DNA of 64,000 bases from Nitrincola salilacus. GTDB lineage: Bacteria; Pseudomonadota; Gammaproteobacteria; Pseudomonadales; Balneatricaceae. The notes beneath the pieces were generated by a model. It ran no database searches, had not been told where the DNA came from, and saw only the letters and a list, made by a program, of their open reading frames with translations. Positions 44,501-52,472 of this stretch are shown here, one piece after another. Position numbers and translations under genes: made by a program. The DNA is taken from positions 3,286,001-3,350,000 of the forward strand of contig NZ_CP176580.1 of the NCBI RefSeq assembly GCF_046271865.1. The letters run 5' to 3'. Every line of letters starts with the position of its first letter. Position 1 is the first letter of the stretch.

Positions 44501-44694
44501 TTTTCCGACATGGTGTTCAGCGTTAATCAGGTGAAACTGTCGGATTCAGGTAACACCCTAACCTGTTACTCTGTTCAAATCAAAACCAATCCCCTTTCAC
44601 ACTAAAGGGTCTATTATGCATATAATAGCGTAAATGACTGAGTTCATGGAAAGCCGAGGGAGCAGCACTTGACAGTACAACGGATGCTCACAGC

Positions 44695-46479
44695 ATGAAG
44701 CGTTTTACTTTGCTAAGGATAATCAGACCCTTATCACCTCCGATTGTCGGTTTGGTGGTCGGTATGTTTTTTTTCATAACGGCAGGTCTTTACGACAATC
44801 AGGCGCTCAAACAGGAGCGTGCTCTCCAGGTCGAAAAACTGGCCGAGATGCGTGCTCAACTTGAAGGAGCATTCAATGGAGCCATCAACCTGACGGCAGG
44901 GCTGGTAGCCTTTGTTGCGACCACCGGTGATATTGAGCAAGCCATGTTCCAGGCGATTTCAGCAGAACTCCTTCAGCAGGATACGGTAATACGGAATATC
45001 ACTCTGGCCCCGGATAATGTGATCCGCTATGTCTATCCGCTGGAGGGGAACGAAGCAGCTCTGGGGCTGGATATTCTCAACCATCCACAGCAAGGAGCTG
45101 CCACACGACTGCTCATGGAGACAGGCTTACCGGTGCTTGCCGGGCCCCATCAGTTAGCGCAGGGCGGTATGGGCGTCATCCACCGTGTACCGGTTCTCAT
45201 CGATGAACCCGACGGGAGTCAGCGTTACTGGGGATTAATGAGCACCCCGATCGACTTTGAACGGCTGATACACTCTGCCGGTATAGAGAGTCCCGCCAAC
45301 CTGCTCGATGTGGCCCTCAGAGGCGTTGATGGCTCAGGCAAGGATGGCGCCATTTTCTATGGCGACCCAACCATCTTCAATGATCCGGATGCTATTTACA
45401 GCCAGGTACGAGTGCTCAATGGCGAATGGCAGATAGCAGCCAGACCTTCCGTTGAGTCAACTGGAAAACATCTATGGCTGGTGATGCTTCTTCAGGCCAC
45501 TGGCGTCCTGTTGGCATTGATCAGCACCCTGTTTGTCTGGCATATCGGGCGCCAGACCTACCGCCTTGAATCGTCAGAGCGGCTCTATCGCGAACTCTCG
45601 GAACATATCCAGGATGTTGTGTTTCAGACAAACAATAAGCAACGCATCACCTACCTGAATCCTGCCTGGGAGCACCTCACAGGCTATACAGTCAGCAGTC
45701 GCTTGGGGATAGACTGGAGAGACCTCCTCGATCCGGATGATCGGGAACGAGCGCATGAACAAAACACTTCATTAATTGATAGCAACAGAAGCAATGGCGC
45801 ACGACCATTGCAGGAGTTCCGTATCGGTTGTGCTGATGGCAGTTTTCTGTGGGTGGTGGTGCGTGCTTCTGAGCACCATGATGCCAACGGCCAGGTCATG
45901 GGGATGATCGGCACCATGATCGACATCACCTCCCGCAAGGCCTCAGAGGATGTGATCCGCCATATGGCCGAACACGATAGCCTGACCGGTCTGCCCAACC
46001 GCACTCAATTCTATGATCGCTTCAATGTTGCCGACCTCAAGGCACGCCGCAACAACCAGCGCATGGCACTGCTATACATGGACCTCGATGGATTCAAGCC
46101 CATTAATGACCAGTATGGCCACACTACAGGTGATGAAGTGTTGAAAATCGTTGCACAGCGATTCCGCTCCGAGATACGAGGCAGTGACTCGGTTGTTCGT
46201 ATCGGAGGTGATGAGTTCGTCATACTGCTTGAAAATATCGCCACAGAGGATGATGCAACAGTCGTGGCCGACAAGGTTATTCAGGCTATCAAGGAACCAA
46301 TCGAATATCAGGGTAAGATCTGTGAAATCGGTGTCAGCATCGGCATTGCCCTCTACCCGGAACACGGCGCCTCTCTGGACAAACTATTGATGGCAGGCGA
46401 TGCCGCCATGTATCAAGCCAAAGCATCGGGCAAGTCCTCATGGTGTTTCTATGCTGCCGAATCACATGCCGAAACCTGA
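44695..46479 (+). CDS. CHASE-PAS-GGDEF diguanylate cyclase
   Basis: A 594-residue inner-membrane cyclase. A first membrane helix (about 14-32) is followed by a periplasmic CHASE-like sensor (about 50-265; LAPDNVIRYVYPLEGNEAAL, GPHQLAQGGMGVIHRVP) and a second helix near 262-285. The PAS domain spans about 300-420 and GGDEF about 425-590. The active site GGDEF is at 504-508, and RGSD five residues upstream keeps the I-site. No EAL domain follows. The CHASE ligand cannot be predicted. The gene is preceded by about 190 non-coding bases and seems monocistronic. Confidence 0.92.
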   Translation: MKRFTLLRIIRPLSPPIVGLVVGMFFFITAGLYDNQALKQERALQVEKLAEMRAQLEGAFNGAINLTAGLVAFVATTGDIEQAMFQAISAELLQQDTVIRNITLAPDNVIRYVYPLEGNEAALGLDILNHPQQGAATRLLMETGLPVLAGPHQLAQGGMGVIHRVPVLIDEPDGSQRYWGLMSTPIDFERLIHSAGIESPANLLDVALRGVDGSGKDGAIFYGDPTIFNDPDAIYSQVRVLNGEWQIAARPSVESTGKHLWLVMLLQATGVLLALISTLFVWHIGRQTYRLESSERLYRELSEHIQDVVFQTNNKQRITYLNPAWEHLTGYTVSSRLGIDWRDLLDPDDRERAHEQNTSLIDSNRSNGARPLQEFRIGCADGSFLWVVVRASEHHDANGQVMGMIGTMIDITSRKASEDVIRHMAEHDSLTGLPNRTQFYDRFNVADLKARRNNQRMALLYMDLDGFKPINDQYGHTTGDEVLKIVAQRFRSEIRGSDSVVRIGGDEFVILLENIATEDDATVVADKVIQAIKEPIEYQGKICEIGVSIGIALYPEHGASLDKLLMAGDAAMYQAKASGKSSWCFYAAESHAET

Positions 46480-46550
46480 TACAGAGCGGCATCACAGATA
46501 TCGATTTTCTGACTGACAAAATGATGGCATCAGGTTAGAATGGCCCACTT

Positions 46551-46598
46551 TTTTTAACAGGGCTGGTTTTTAACAGGGCTAGTTTTTAACGGGATTAG
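46551..46598 (+). repeat. 16-base tandem repeat, 3 units, upstream of gpt
   Basis: tttttaacagggctgg, tttttaacagggctag and tttttaacgggattag lie head to tail, 42 bases before the gpt ATG. The array would fall in the gpt leader or promoter region. Confidence 0.8.
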
Positions 46599-46639
46599 TA
46601 CCCTTATCGTTATATAAAATACCCCCATGGAGAGCATTC

Positions 46640-47143
46640 ATGTCAGTTAATCCATACAGCAAGGACTTCCCCGTATCCTGGGAAGAACTGCACCGTAACG
46701 CACGTGCACTCTCATGGCGCCTGCTCGAAATGGGCCCCTGGAAGGGTATCGTGGCAATCACCCGTGGTGGGCTTGTTCCTGCAGCCATCCTGGCCCGTGA
46801 AATGGACATCCGACTGATCGACACTATCTGTGTCACCAGCTACGAAACAGATGCAAACAGTGGTACAGCATTACTCCAGGGTGAGCTGAACATCCTCAAG
46901 GGCATTGAAGGTGATGGCGAAGGAATGCTGCTGATTGATGATCTGGTTGATACCGGCAAGACTGCCCGGCATGTCCGCGAGATGCTGCCCAAAGCGCATT
47001 TTGCCACGATCTACGCTAAGCCTGCCGGTAAACCTCTGGTGGACACCTTTGTGACTGAAGTAAGCCAGGATACCTGGATCCGTTTCCCTTGGGATATGGA
47101 GTACACCTTCTCCGCGCCGCTGGCTGAGCGCAATCCTCGCTGA
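46640..47143 (+). CDS. gpt: Xanthine-guanine phosphoribosyltransferase
   Basis: A 167-residue purine-salvage enzyme that converts xanthine and guanine to XMP and GMP with PRPP. The PRPP-binding motif is MLLIDDLVDTGKTA; the early segment GIVAITRGGLVPAAILARE and the C-terminal WIRFPWDMEY, with Trp stacking on the purine, are diagnostic. The length is typical (E. coli Gpt has 152). The ATG has GGAG eight bases upstream. The stop codon opens a 15-base tandem repeat. Confidence 0.95.
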   Translation: MSVNPYSKDFPVSWEELHRNARALSWRLLEMGPWKGIVAITRGGLVPAAILAREMDIRLIDTICVTSYETDANSGTALLQGELNILKGIEGDGEGMLLIDDLVDTGKTARHVREMLPKAHFATIYAKPAGKPLVDTFVTEVSQDTWIRFPWDMEYTFSAPLAERNPR

Positions 47144-47184
47144 TACTGTTCTTACTGATACTGTTCTTACTGAGACTGCTTTAC
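47141..47184 (+). repeat. Tandem repeat anchored on the gpt stop codon, 3 units
   Basis: The gpt stop TGA is the first triplet of TGATACTGTTCTTAC. An identical copy follows, and then TGAGACTGCTTTAC. Two perfect 15-base units and one 14-base variant each begin with TGA. Confidence 0.8.
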
Positions 47185-47194
47185 TGAGACACTG

Positions 47195-47232
47195 CCTGCA
47201 TGCGTGACTGAAAGATCAGACACACATGCGGG
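47195..47232. terminator. Imperfect 17-base-pair hairpin between gpt and ureG
   Basis: cctgcatgcgtgactga and tcagacacacatgcggg pair with three mismatches or wobbles around the loop aaga. It lies between two convergent operons, so a bidirectional terminator role is plausible; there is no T tract. Confidence 0.4.
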
Positions 47233-47249
47233 CGATTGTTAACCGATAT

Positions 47250-47876
47250 TCACCCCACCTTGGCTTCAAGCATCCCCTGCCTGATGATGAACTCAATGAT
47301 CACATCCAGCCCGATACCGGTCTTGAGATTGGTAAACACATAGGGCTTGCCGGGGCGCATCCGCTTGGTATCCGACTCCATCACACTCAGATCAGCACCA
47401 ACGTAGGGTGCCAGATCAATTTTATTGATCACCAGCAGATCTGAACGCGTGATGCCTGGGCCACCTTTGCGCGGAATCTTCTCCCCTTCTGCCACATCAA
47501 TTACATAGATGGTCAGATCAGCCAACTCCGGGCTGAAGGTAGCGCTGAGGTTATCGCCGCCACTTTCTACAAACACCACATCCAGATCCTTGTGAAGCCG
47601 TGCCAGATCCTCGACCGCTGCCAGATTCATTGAGGCATCTTCACGAATCGCTGTGTGAGGACAGCCTCCGGTTTCAACACCCACGATGCGATCTGCCGGC
47701 AAGGCTTCTGCCTGGGTCAGGATGCGGGCATCCTCCTGGGTATAGATATCGTTGGTGACGACCGCGATGCTGAAATCATCTCTGATCGCTTTACACAGTA
47801 CTTCAAGCAGTGCGGTTTTACCGGAGCCAACCGGACCACCGACACCGATACGCAGAGGGGATTTGTAGTCACTCAT
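47250..47876 (-). CDS. ureG: Urease accessory GTPase UreG
   Basis: A 208-residue GTPase that drives nickel insertion into apo-urease. The P-loop is GGPVGSGKTALLE. The nickel-binding VETGGCPHTAIRED motif (Cys-Pro-His) and VFVESGGDNLSATF are diagnostic, and VINKIDLAPYVG gives the guanine-specific NKxD. An ATG two codons upstream (47882) is an alternative start; the one chosen has GGA at a better distance. It is the last gene of the urease operon. Confidence 0.97.
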   Translation of the reverse strand: MSDYKSPLRIGVGGPVGSGKTALLEVLCKAIRDDFSIAVVTNDIYTQEDARILTQAEALPADRIVGVETGGCPHTAIREDASMNLAAVEDLARLHKDLDVVFVESGGDNLSATFSPELADLTIYVIDVAEGEKIPRKGGPGITRSDLLVINKIDLAPYVGADLSVMESDTKRMRPGKPYVFTNLKTGIGLDVIIEFIIRQGMLEAKVG

Positions 47877-47923
47877 TATCATTTATCCAGAATTATCATT
47901 GAATGAATAGCTCAAGTTCCATA

Positions 47924-48622
47924 TCAGGAACGAAACAGCCGGGTGTATTGGGTTTCATGGCGGCTGGATGCGATTGCCAGCGCCGGGGTTGAACTGCCGA
48001 CCAACGCATCCGGCAAGGACAACGCCTGCTCGACCATCTGGGGAGCCTTTTCTGACAGTTTCAGCAGCAACTGCTGCCCCGCCGTCTGCCCCAGAGGCAC
48101 CAGCTTGACCCCTGCCATCACGCTGTTCTCCAGCCAACTCCACAGATAACCTCGGCACAGGGCTTCTTCTGCTATGCCCCAGCGCACGGCTGCCAGCGCC
48201 ATACCGGCCAGTTGTGTCTGTCGGATCGCATCCGCAATATCAGGCGGCAGATCAATCGCCAGAGATGGCAACAAAACGGCCAGCGCCTTGCCCCGCTGTC
48301 GCTCCTCTGCCCTGAGTTCAGCGCTCTCTCGACTGGCGATCAGATACTGGCACCAGTCACGAATCATCTGCTTTGTCGCTTCAGCCTCGGAGGCTTTATT
48401 AACGAGATGTAACGCCGAAAAACCACGATGCAGACGGATCAGAATCGGCAGTTCCAGCGACATCACACTGTGCTGCATGACACTGTCGAGCCAGTCCGCC
48501 AGCGAGTCGGCATCCACCACCCAACCCGCCTCGATCGCCCACTCCAGCCCCTGAGAATAGGTGAACGCACCCACCGGCAGGGCCGGGCTGATAAGTTGGA
48601 AAAGACGCAGGTCAGCCAGCAT
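47924..48622 (-). CDS. ureF: Urease accessory protein UreF
   Basis: A 232-residue helical accessory protein. The start RLFQLISPALPVGAFTYSQG and the following GLEWAIEAGWV are the family signature. The C-terminal LVPLGQTAGQQLLLKL segment lies where UreF contacts UreG. UreF bridges UreD and UreG in the activation complex and acts in the cytoplasm. It lies 47 bases before ureG and nine after ureJ. Confidence 0.96.
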   Translation of the reverse strand: MLADLRLFQLISPALPVGAFTYSQGLEWAIEAGWVVDADSLADWLDSVMQHSVMSLELPILIRLHRGFSALHLVNKASEAEATKQMIRDWCQYLIASRESAELRAEERQRGKALAVLLPSLAIDLPPDIADAIRQTQLAGMALAAVRWGIAEEALCRGYLWSWLENSVMAGVKLVPLGQTAGQQLLLKLSEKAPQMVEQALSLPDALVGSSTPALAIASSRHETQYTRLFRS

Positions 48623-48631
48623 GAATCATGC

Positions 48632-49183
48632 TCAACCCAGTACTACGATCAGAGCTGCTGCCACGCCACTGCCCGCTCCCAGCCATTTGGGCTGGATAAG
48701 CTTGCCCAGCATAAAGCCAACACCCATCAGAACCGTCGCCATCAGCAGCATCCCCGGCAGAAAGGCTGCCACATCACCTGCTGGCATCTCGATCCCATGC
48801 GCCCAGCCATGAAACAGCACCAGCATCAGGGCCGCAACCATCGCCACTGGATTGCTGCGCTTGAAAAAGAGACAAGCGGCTATTACAAACAGTGACAGCA
48901 GTATTATCTCCTCGACTCCAGCACCCCAACCGGTCGCCAGCCCCAGCAGCGCACCACCGAGCAGGGAGATGATCGCACCGGCATAGAGCGCCAAGCGTTT
49001 CTGAGCCACCATCCAGGCTCCCATTGCACCCACACCCAGCAGCATCAGCAGATGATCCAGGCCGGTCAACGGATGTAACAGCCCTTCAACAAAGCCATGA
49101 CTGAGATGAACACCTGCATGGGCCAGCGCCAGTGGAGAGCTCAACAGAGCGAGGGTAAAAGTCATCGTCTTGATCAGTTTCAT
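48632..49183 (-). CDS. ureJ: HupE/UreJ-type nickel permease
   Basis: A 183-residue membrane protein with about six to seven helices. An N-terminal signal-like helix is followed by the family motif HLSHGFVEGLLHPLTGLDHL (His and Asp of the metal path) and a later FHGWAHGIEMP. HupE/UreJ proteins take up nickel or move it near the metalloenzyme. Its place inside the urease operon, between ureE and ureF, fits supply of nickel to urease. Confidence 0.93.
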   Translation of the reverse strand: MKLIKTMTFTLALLSSPLALAHAGVHLSHGFVEGLLHPLTGLDHLLMLLGVGAMGAWMVAQKRLALYAGAIISLLGGALLGLATGWGAGVEEIILLSLFVIAACLFFKRSNPVAMVAALMLVLFHGWAHGIEMPAGDVAAFLPGMLLMATVLMGVGFMLGKLIQPKWLGAGSGVAAALIVVLG

Positions 49184-49222
49184 GCGTATTTCCTTCTGTC
49201 GGTCGTCAGTGCAGTGATCCTG

Positions 49223-49747
49223 CTATTCATCGTCATCATGCTTGTGATGATCGTGGTGATGGCCTTGTTGATGGTTGTGTTGATGATCATCCTGATGTCC
49301 GCCATGATGATGGCCACCATGCCCATCACCGGCATAGGCTCCGGCCTCTGGTTCAAAAGGCGCGGTTTCACAGGTCACGCTCAATCCCAAACCTTCTACC
49401 ATCGCATCCAGAACATGGTCATGCTGATAGCGCACAAATCCCGGTGCTATCTGCAGCGGCACATGGCGGTTGCCCAGATGGTAACTGGCTCGCATCAGGG
49501 CAAAGGGATCATCACTATAGAGAGTGGATACCGATTCAGGCGCCGCCTTGATCACCACGATCAGCCCGCACTCACTCGCCAGCAGATCACCACCGCGCAG
49601 AATCTGGCCCCGCGGCAAAAACAGCCCCGCTTCACGGCCATCATCCAGGGTCACCCGCAACCGGCTGCGAATCCGCTGGTCTATCGGCAGACTGAGGCTG
49701 ACATTCGCCTGTGCTGCGTCATCCAGTTTTCGGGTAAATCGAATCAT
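49223..49747 (-). CDS. ureE: Urease accessory nickel metallochaperone UreE
   Basis: A 174-residue nickel-delivery protein. The N-terminal domain has the LPRGQILRGGDLLAS segment. The C-terminal metal-binding domain has LGNRHVPLQIAPGFVRYQHD, including the conserved nickel His. The last 35 residues contain about 14 His with Gly and Asp between them, a nickel-storage tail as in Klebsiella UreE. It hands nickel to UreG. Gene order puts it after ureC, separated by a tandem-repeat gap. Confidence 0.96.
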   Translation of the reverse strand: MIRFTRKLDDAAQANVSLSLPIDQRIRSRLRVTLDDGREAGLFLPRGQILRGGDLLASECGLIVVIKAAPESVSTLYSDDPFALMRASYHLGNRHVPLQIAPGFVRYQHDHVLDAMVEGLGLSVTCETAPFEPEAGAYAGDGHGGHHHGGHQDDHQHNHQQGHHHDHHKHDDDE

Positions 49748-49795
49748 TGTGCCTATCCTTTAAAAACTGCGTATAAACGTGAAAGCCCGCTTCTG

Positions 49796-49851
49796 AAACA
49801 GCGCTTCTAAAACAGCTCACCTAAAAAAACGCACCTAAAACAGCTCACCTA
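49796..49851 (-). repeat. Tandem repeat anchored on the ureC stop codon, 4-5 units of 14 bases
   Basis: On the minus strand units start at 49851, 49837, 49823 and 49809, each with TAG (TAGGTGAGCTGTTT, TAGGTGCGTTTTTT, TAGGTGAGCTGTTT, TAGAAGCGCTGTTT). A fifth partial unit at 49795 starts CAG. The first TAG is the ureC stop codon. The exact 14-base period places stops in all three frames. Confidence 0.85.
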
Positions 49852-51552
49852 AAACAAAAAGTAGCGCTGCGCCATCGGCAGGCAGTCTGCCGGTTCGCAC
49901 ACCAGCAATTCACCATCGGCGCGCACCTCATAGGTCTGGGAATCAAGCTCTATCAGCGGCTGGTAGCTGTTCAGGATCATCTTATCCTTGGTCACGGTAC
50001 GACAGCCGCGCACCTCACCGATCCGGCTGCGCAGCCCCAGATTCTCATGCACACCCGCCGCAATACCTGCCTGCGACAGAAACAGCATCGAGGTGCTCTG
50101 TACCGCACGCCCGATGGAACCGAACATGGGGCGATAATGAGAGGGCTGAGGGGTCGGGATGGAAGCGTTGGGATCACCCATCGGCGCCATCGCAATCATC
50201 CCACCCTTGATGATCAGACTGGGCTTGATACCGAAGAAGGCGGGTTTCCAGAGCACCAGATCCGCCAGCTTGCCCGGCTCGATGGAGCCGACCTCGTGCG
50301 CGATACCGTGCGCCAGTGCCGGGTTGATCGTATATTTGGCGATGTAACGCTTGATGCGGTTATTATCATTGCGGGACGTGTCGCCACTGAGTGCTCCCCG
50401 CTGCACCTTCATCTTGTGCGCCGTCTGCCAAGTGCGGATGATCACCTCACCGACACGCCCCATCGCCTGGGAATCGGAGGCAATCATCGAGAATGCCCCC
50501 AAATCATGGAGAATATCTTCGGCTGCAATGGTTTCACGCCGTATCCGTGATTCCGCAAACGCCACATCCTCAGCAATCGACGGATCAAGATGATGGCAGA
50601 CCATCAGCATATCCAGATGCTCATCCACTGTATTAATCGTGTAGGGTCGGGTCGGATTGGTGGAGGACGGCAGAATATTGGCTTCACCACATGCCTTGAT
50701 AATATCCGGCGCATGGCCGCCACCCGCCCCCTCGGTATGATAGGTGTGAATCACTCGGCCACCGATGGCAGCCAGCGTATCCTCGACAAATCCCGACTCG
50801 TTCAGGGTATCGGTATGGATCGCGACCTGCACATCCATCTCATCCGCAACACTCAGACAGCAGTCGATGGCTGCCGGTGTGGTACCCCAGTCTTCATGCA
50901 GTTTGAGCCCCATCGCGCCCGCTGCTACCTGCTCGCGCAGCGCCTCGGGCTGGCTCGCATTACCCTTACCGAGAAAACCCAGATTCATCGGCATCGAATC
51001 AGCCGCTTCCAGCATGCGATGTATATTCCATGGGCCGGGTGTACAGGTGGTGGCGTTGGTGCCTGTGGCAGGGCCCGTGCCGCCACCAAGCATCGTGGTA
51101 ACCCCGGAGCTGAGTGCTTCTTCAACCTGCTGCGGGCAGATAAAGTGAATATGCGAGTCGACGCCACCCGCCGTGAGTATCTGTCCCTCACCGGCAATCA
51201 CCTCCGTACCTGGCCCGATCACTATCGTGACGCCAAGCTGTACATCCGGGTTACCCGCCTTGCCAATGCTGACAATTCGGCCATGTTTGATGCCGACATC
51301 CGCCTTGACGATACCCCAGTGATCGATAATCAGGGCATTGGTGATCACCAGATCCATGGTTTCGGCATCAGGGCGTTGGCTCTGCCCCATGCCATCGCGG
51401 ATCACCTTACCCCCGCCGAACTTGACCTCATCACCATAGATGGTGAAGTCTTTTTCAACCTCCAGCCAAAGCTCCGTATCAGCCAGCCTCAGGCGATCGC
51501 CGGTTGTCGGTCCAAACATTTCGGCATAGGCCTGCCGGGAAATCGTTGCCAT
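49849..51552 (-). CDS. ureC: Urease alpha subunit UreC
   Basis: The 567-residue catalytic subunit that hydrolyses urea to ammonia and carbamate. Nickel ligands occur in GVDSHIHFICP (His pair), MGLKLHEDWGTTP (the carbamylated Lys), and VAIHTDTLNESG and TYHTEGAGGGH. The flap region has MVCHHLDP with the catalytic His. ATG 51552 has AGGAG nine bases upstream; a GTG two codons earlier is less well spaced. The length equals that of Klebsiella UreC. Its stop codon starts a tandem repeat. Confidence 0.98.
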   Translation of the reverse strand: MATISRQAYAEMFGPTTGDRLRLADTELWLEVEKDFTIYGDEVKFGGGKVIRDGMGQSQRPDAETMDLVITNALIIDHWGIVKADVGIKHGRIVSIGKAGNPDVQLGVTIVIGPGTEVIAGEGQILTAGGVDSHIHFICPQQVEEALSSGVTTMLGGGTGPATGTNATTCTPGPWNIHRMLEAADSMPMNLGFLGKGNASQPEALREQVAAGAMGLKLHEDWGTTPAAIDCCLSVADEMDVQVAIHTDTLNESGFVEDTLAAIGGRVIHTYHTEGAGGGHAPDIIKACGEANILPSSTNPTRPYTINTVDEHLDMLMVCHHLDPSIAEDVAFAESRIRRETIAAEDILHDLGAFSMIASDSQAMGRVGEVIIRTWQTAHKMKVQRGALSGDTSRNDNNRIKRYIAKYTINPALAHGIAHEVGSIEPGKLADLVLWKPAFFGIKPSLIIKGGMIAMAPMGDPNASIPTPQPSHYRPMFGSIGRAVQSTSMLFLSQAGIAAGVHENLGLRSRIGEVRGCRTVTKDKMILNSYQPLIELDSQTYEVRADGELLVCEPADCLPMAQRYFLF

Positions 51553-51583
51553 GTTCACGCACTCCTGTCAGTTGCTGCAGCGC

Positions 51584-51889
51584 TCAGAGCGCGCCCATAA
51601 TCTGGCCCTGAAATCCATAGACTTCGCGCTTACCGTCATAGGCCACCAGCTCAACCGTTCGGCTCTGGCCCGGCTCGAACCGAACAGCCGTACCCGCTGC
51701 TATATTAAGGCGATAGCCACGCGTGGGGTCACGATCAAAGCGCAGTGCCTGATTGGTTTCAAAAAAGTGATAGTGAGAGCCGACCTGCACCGGTCGATCA
51801 CCGGTATTGGCGACCTCCACCGTCAGGGTGTCGCGACCGACATTCAGCTCAATATCACCTGCCATCACCTGCATTTCACCGGGAATCAT
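51584..51889 (-). CDS. ureB: Urease beta subunit UreB
   Basis: The 101-residue beta subunit. The start MIPGEMQVMAGDIELNVGRD and HYHFFETNQALRFDR are diagnostic. A GAGGAG ribosome site lies eight bases from the ATG. It is ten bases after ureA and 31 before ureC. It packs on UreC in the structural trimer and stays a separate chain here, as in most proteobacteria. Confidence 0.97.
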   Translation of the reverse strand: MIPGEMQVMAGDIELNVGRDTLTVEVANTGDRPVQVGSHYHFFETNQALRFDRDPTRGYRLNIAAGTAVRFEPGQSRTVELVAYDGKREVYGFQGQIMGAL

Positions 51890-51899
51890 GCTGCTCTCC

Positions 51900-52202
51900 T
51901 CAGATAATCGGTTCGTGGACAGTCACGAGCTTAGTGCCATCCGGGAAAGTGGCTTCCACCTGAACGTCATGAATCATCTCGGCTATCCCTTCCATCACCT
52001 CATCACGCGTGAGCAGGGTACGGCCATAATCCATCAACTCTGCTACTGTTTTTCCATCGCGCGCCCCTTCCAGAACCGCGGCACTGATATAAGCAATCGC
52101 TTCCGGGTAGTTCAACTTCAGGCCGCGCGCCTTACGCCGTTCGGCCAGAAGACCTGCCGTAAACAGCATCAGTTTGTCTTTCTCGCGTGGGGTCAGCTCC
52201 AT
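51900..52202 (-). CDS. ureA: Urease gamma subunit UreA
   Basis: The 100-residue gamma subunit. The typical MELTPREKDKLMLFTAGLLA start and LNYPEAIAYISAAVLEGARD core leave no doubt. AGGAG lies seven bases before ATG. A sigma54-type promoter sits about 100 bases upstream, so ureABC may be boosted independently of ureD. Confidence 0.97.
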   Translation of the reverse strand: MELTPREKDKLMLFTAGLLAERRKARGLKLNYPEAIAYISAAVLEGARDGKTVAELMDYGRTLLTRDEVMEGIAEMIHDVQVEATFPDGTKLVTVHEPII

Positions 52203-52213
52203 CAGTCAGCTCC

Positions 52214-52258
52214 TGCTTGTTTTCGCTAGACTAGTCTTGGCTAGGCTTGTTTTGGCTA
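52214..52258 (-). repeat. 15-base tandem repeat in the ureA leader, 3 units
   Basis: On the minus strand TAGCCAAAACAAGCC, TAGCCAAGACTAGTC and TAGCGAAAACAAGCA follow each other. They lie between the predicted sigma54 start site and the ureA ribosome site, so they would be in the mRNA leader. Confidence 0.7.
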
Positions 52259-52298
52259 AGCGAGTCATCACTCAGTTCGGTGTATCTGACGGTACTTT

Positions 52299-52314
52299 TG
52301 CAAACTGCGTACCA
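52299..52314 (-). promoter_or_regulatory. Sigma54-type promoter upstream of ureA
   Basis: On the minus strand TGGTACGCAGTTTGCA matches TGGCAC-N5-TTGCW at all but one position, with GG and GC ten bases apart. The start site would fall near 52286, about 85 bases before ureA. GCACT repeats at 52391-52435 lie at enhancer distance, but their orientation does not fit a classical NtrC dyad. Confidence 0.55.
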
Positions 52315-52472
52315 AAATGGCGCACAACGCGAAATCAGCCAGTTCGGGAGAGGTTCACGGGATATGCTGCTTCTGGGGGAAACGAATGCGCACGAAAAAA
52401 GTGCACATTAAAAAGCACTCACCTTTTATGCACTAAAACGATGCGCAAATAAGAGTGTAAATTGTAATGACT

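Noticed and set aside
50590..51600. 336-codon open frame on the plus strand
   Set aside because: Antisense to ureC, which has all active-site residues.
52391..52435. NtrC enhancer sites upstream of ureA
   Set aside because: Several GCAC/GTGC motifs occur at the right distance, but the dyad AGTGC-N10-GCACT has the reverse polarity of the NtrC consensus; kept only as a remark.
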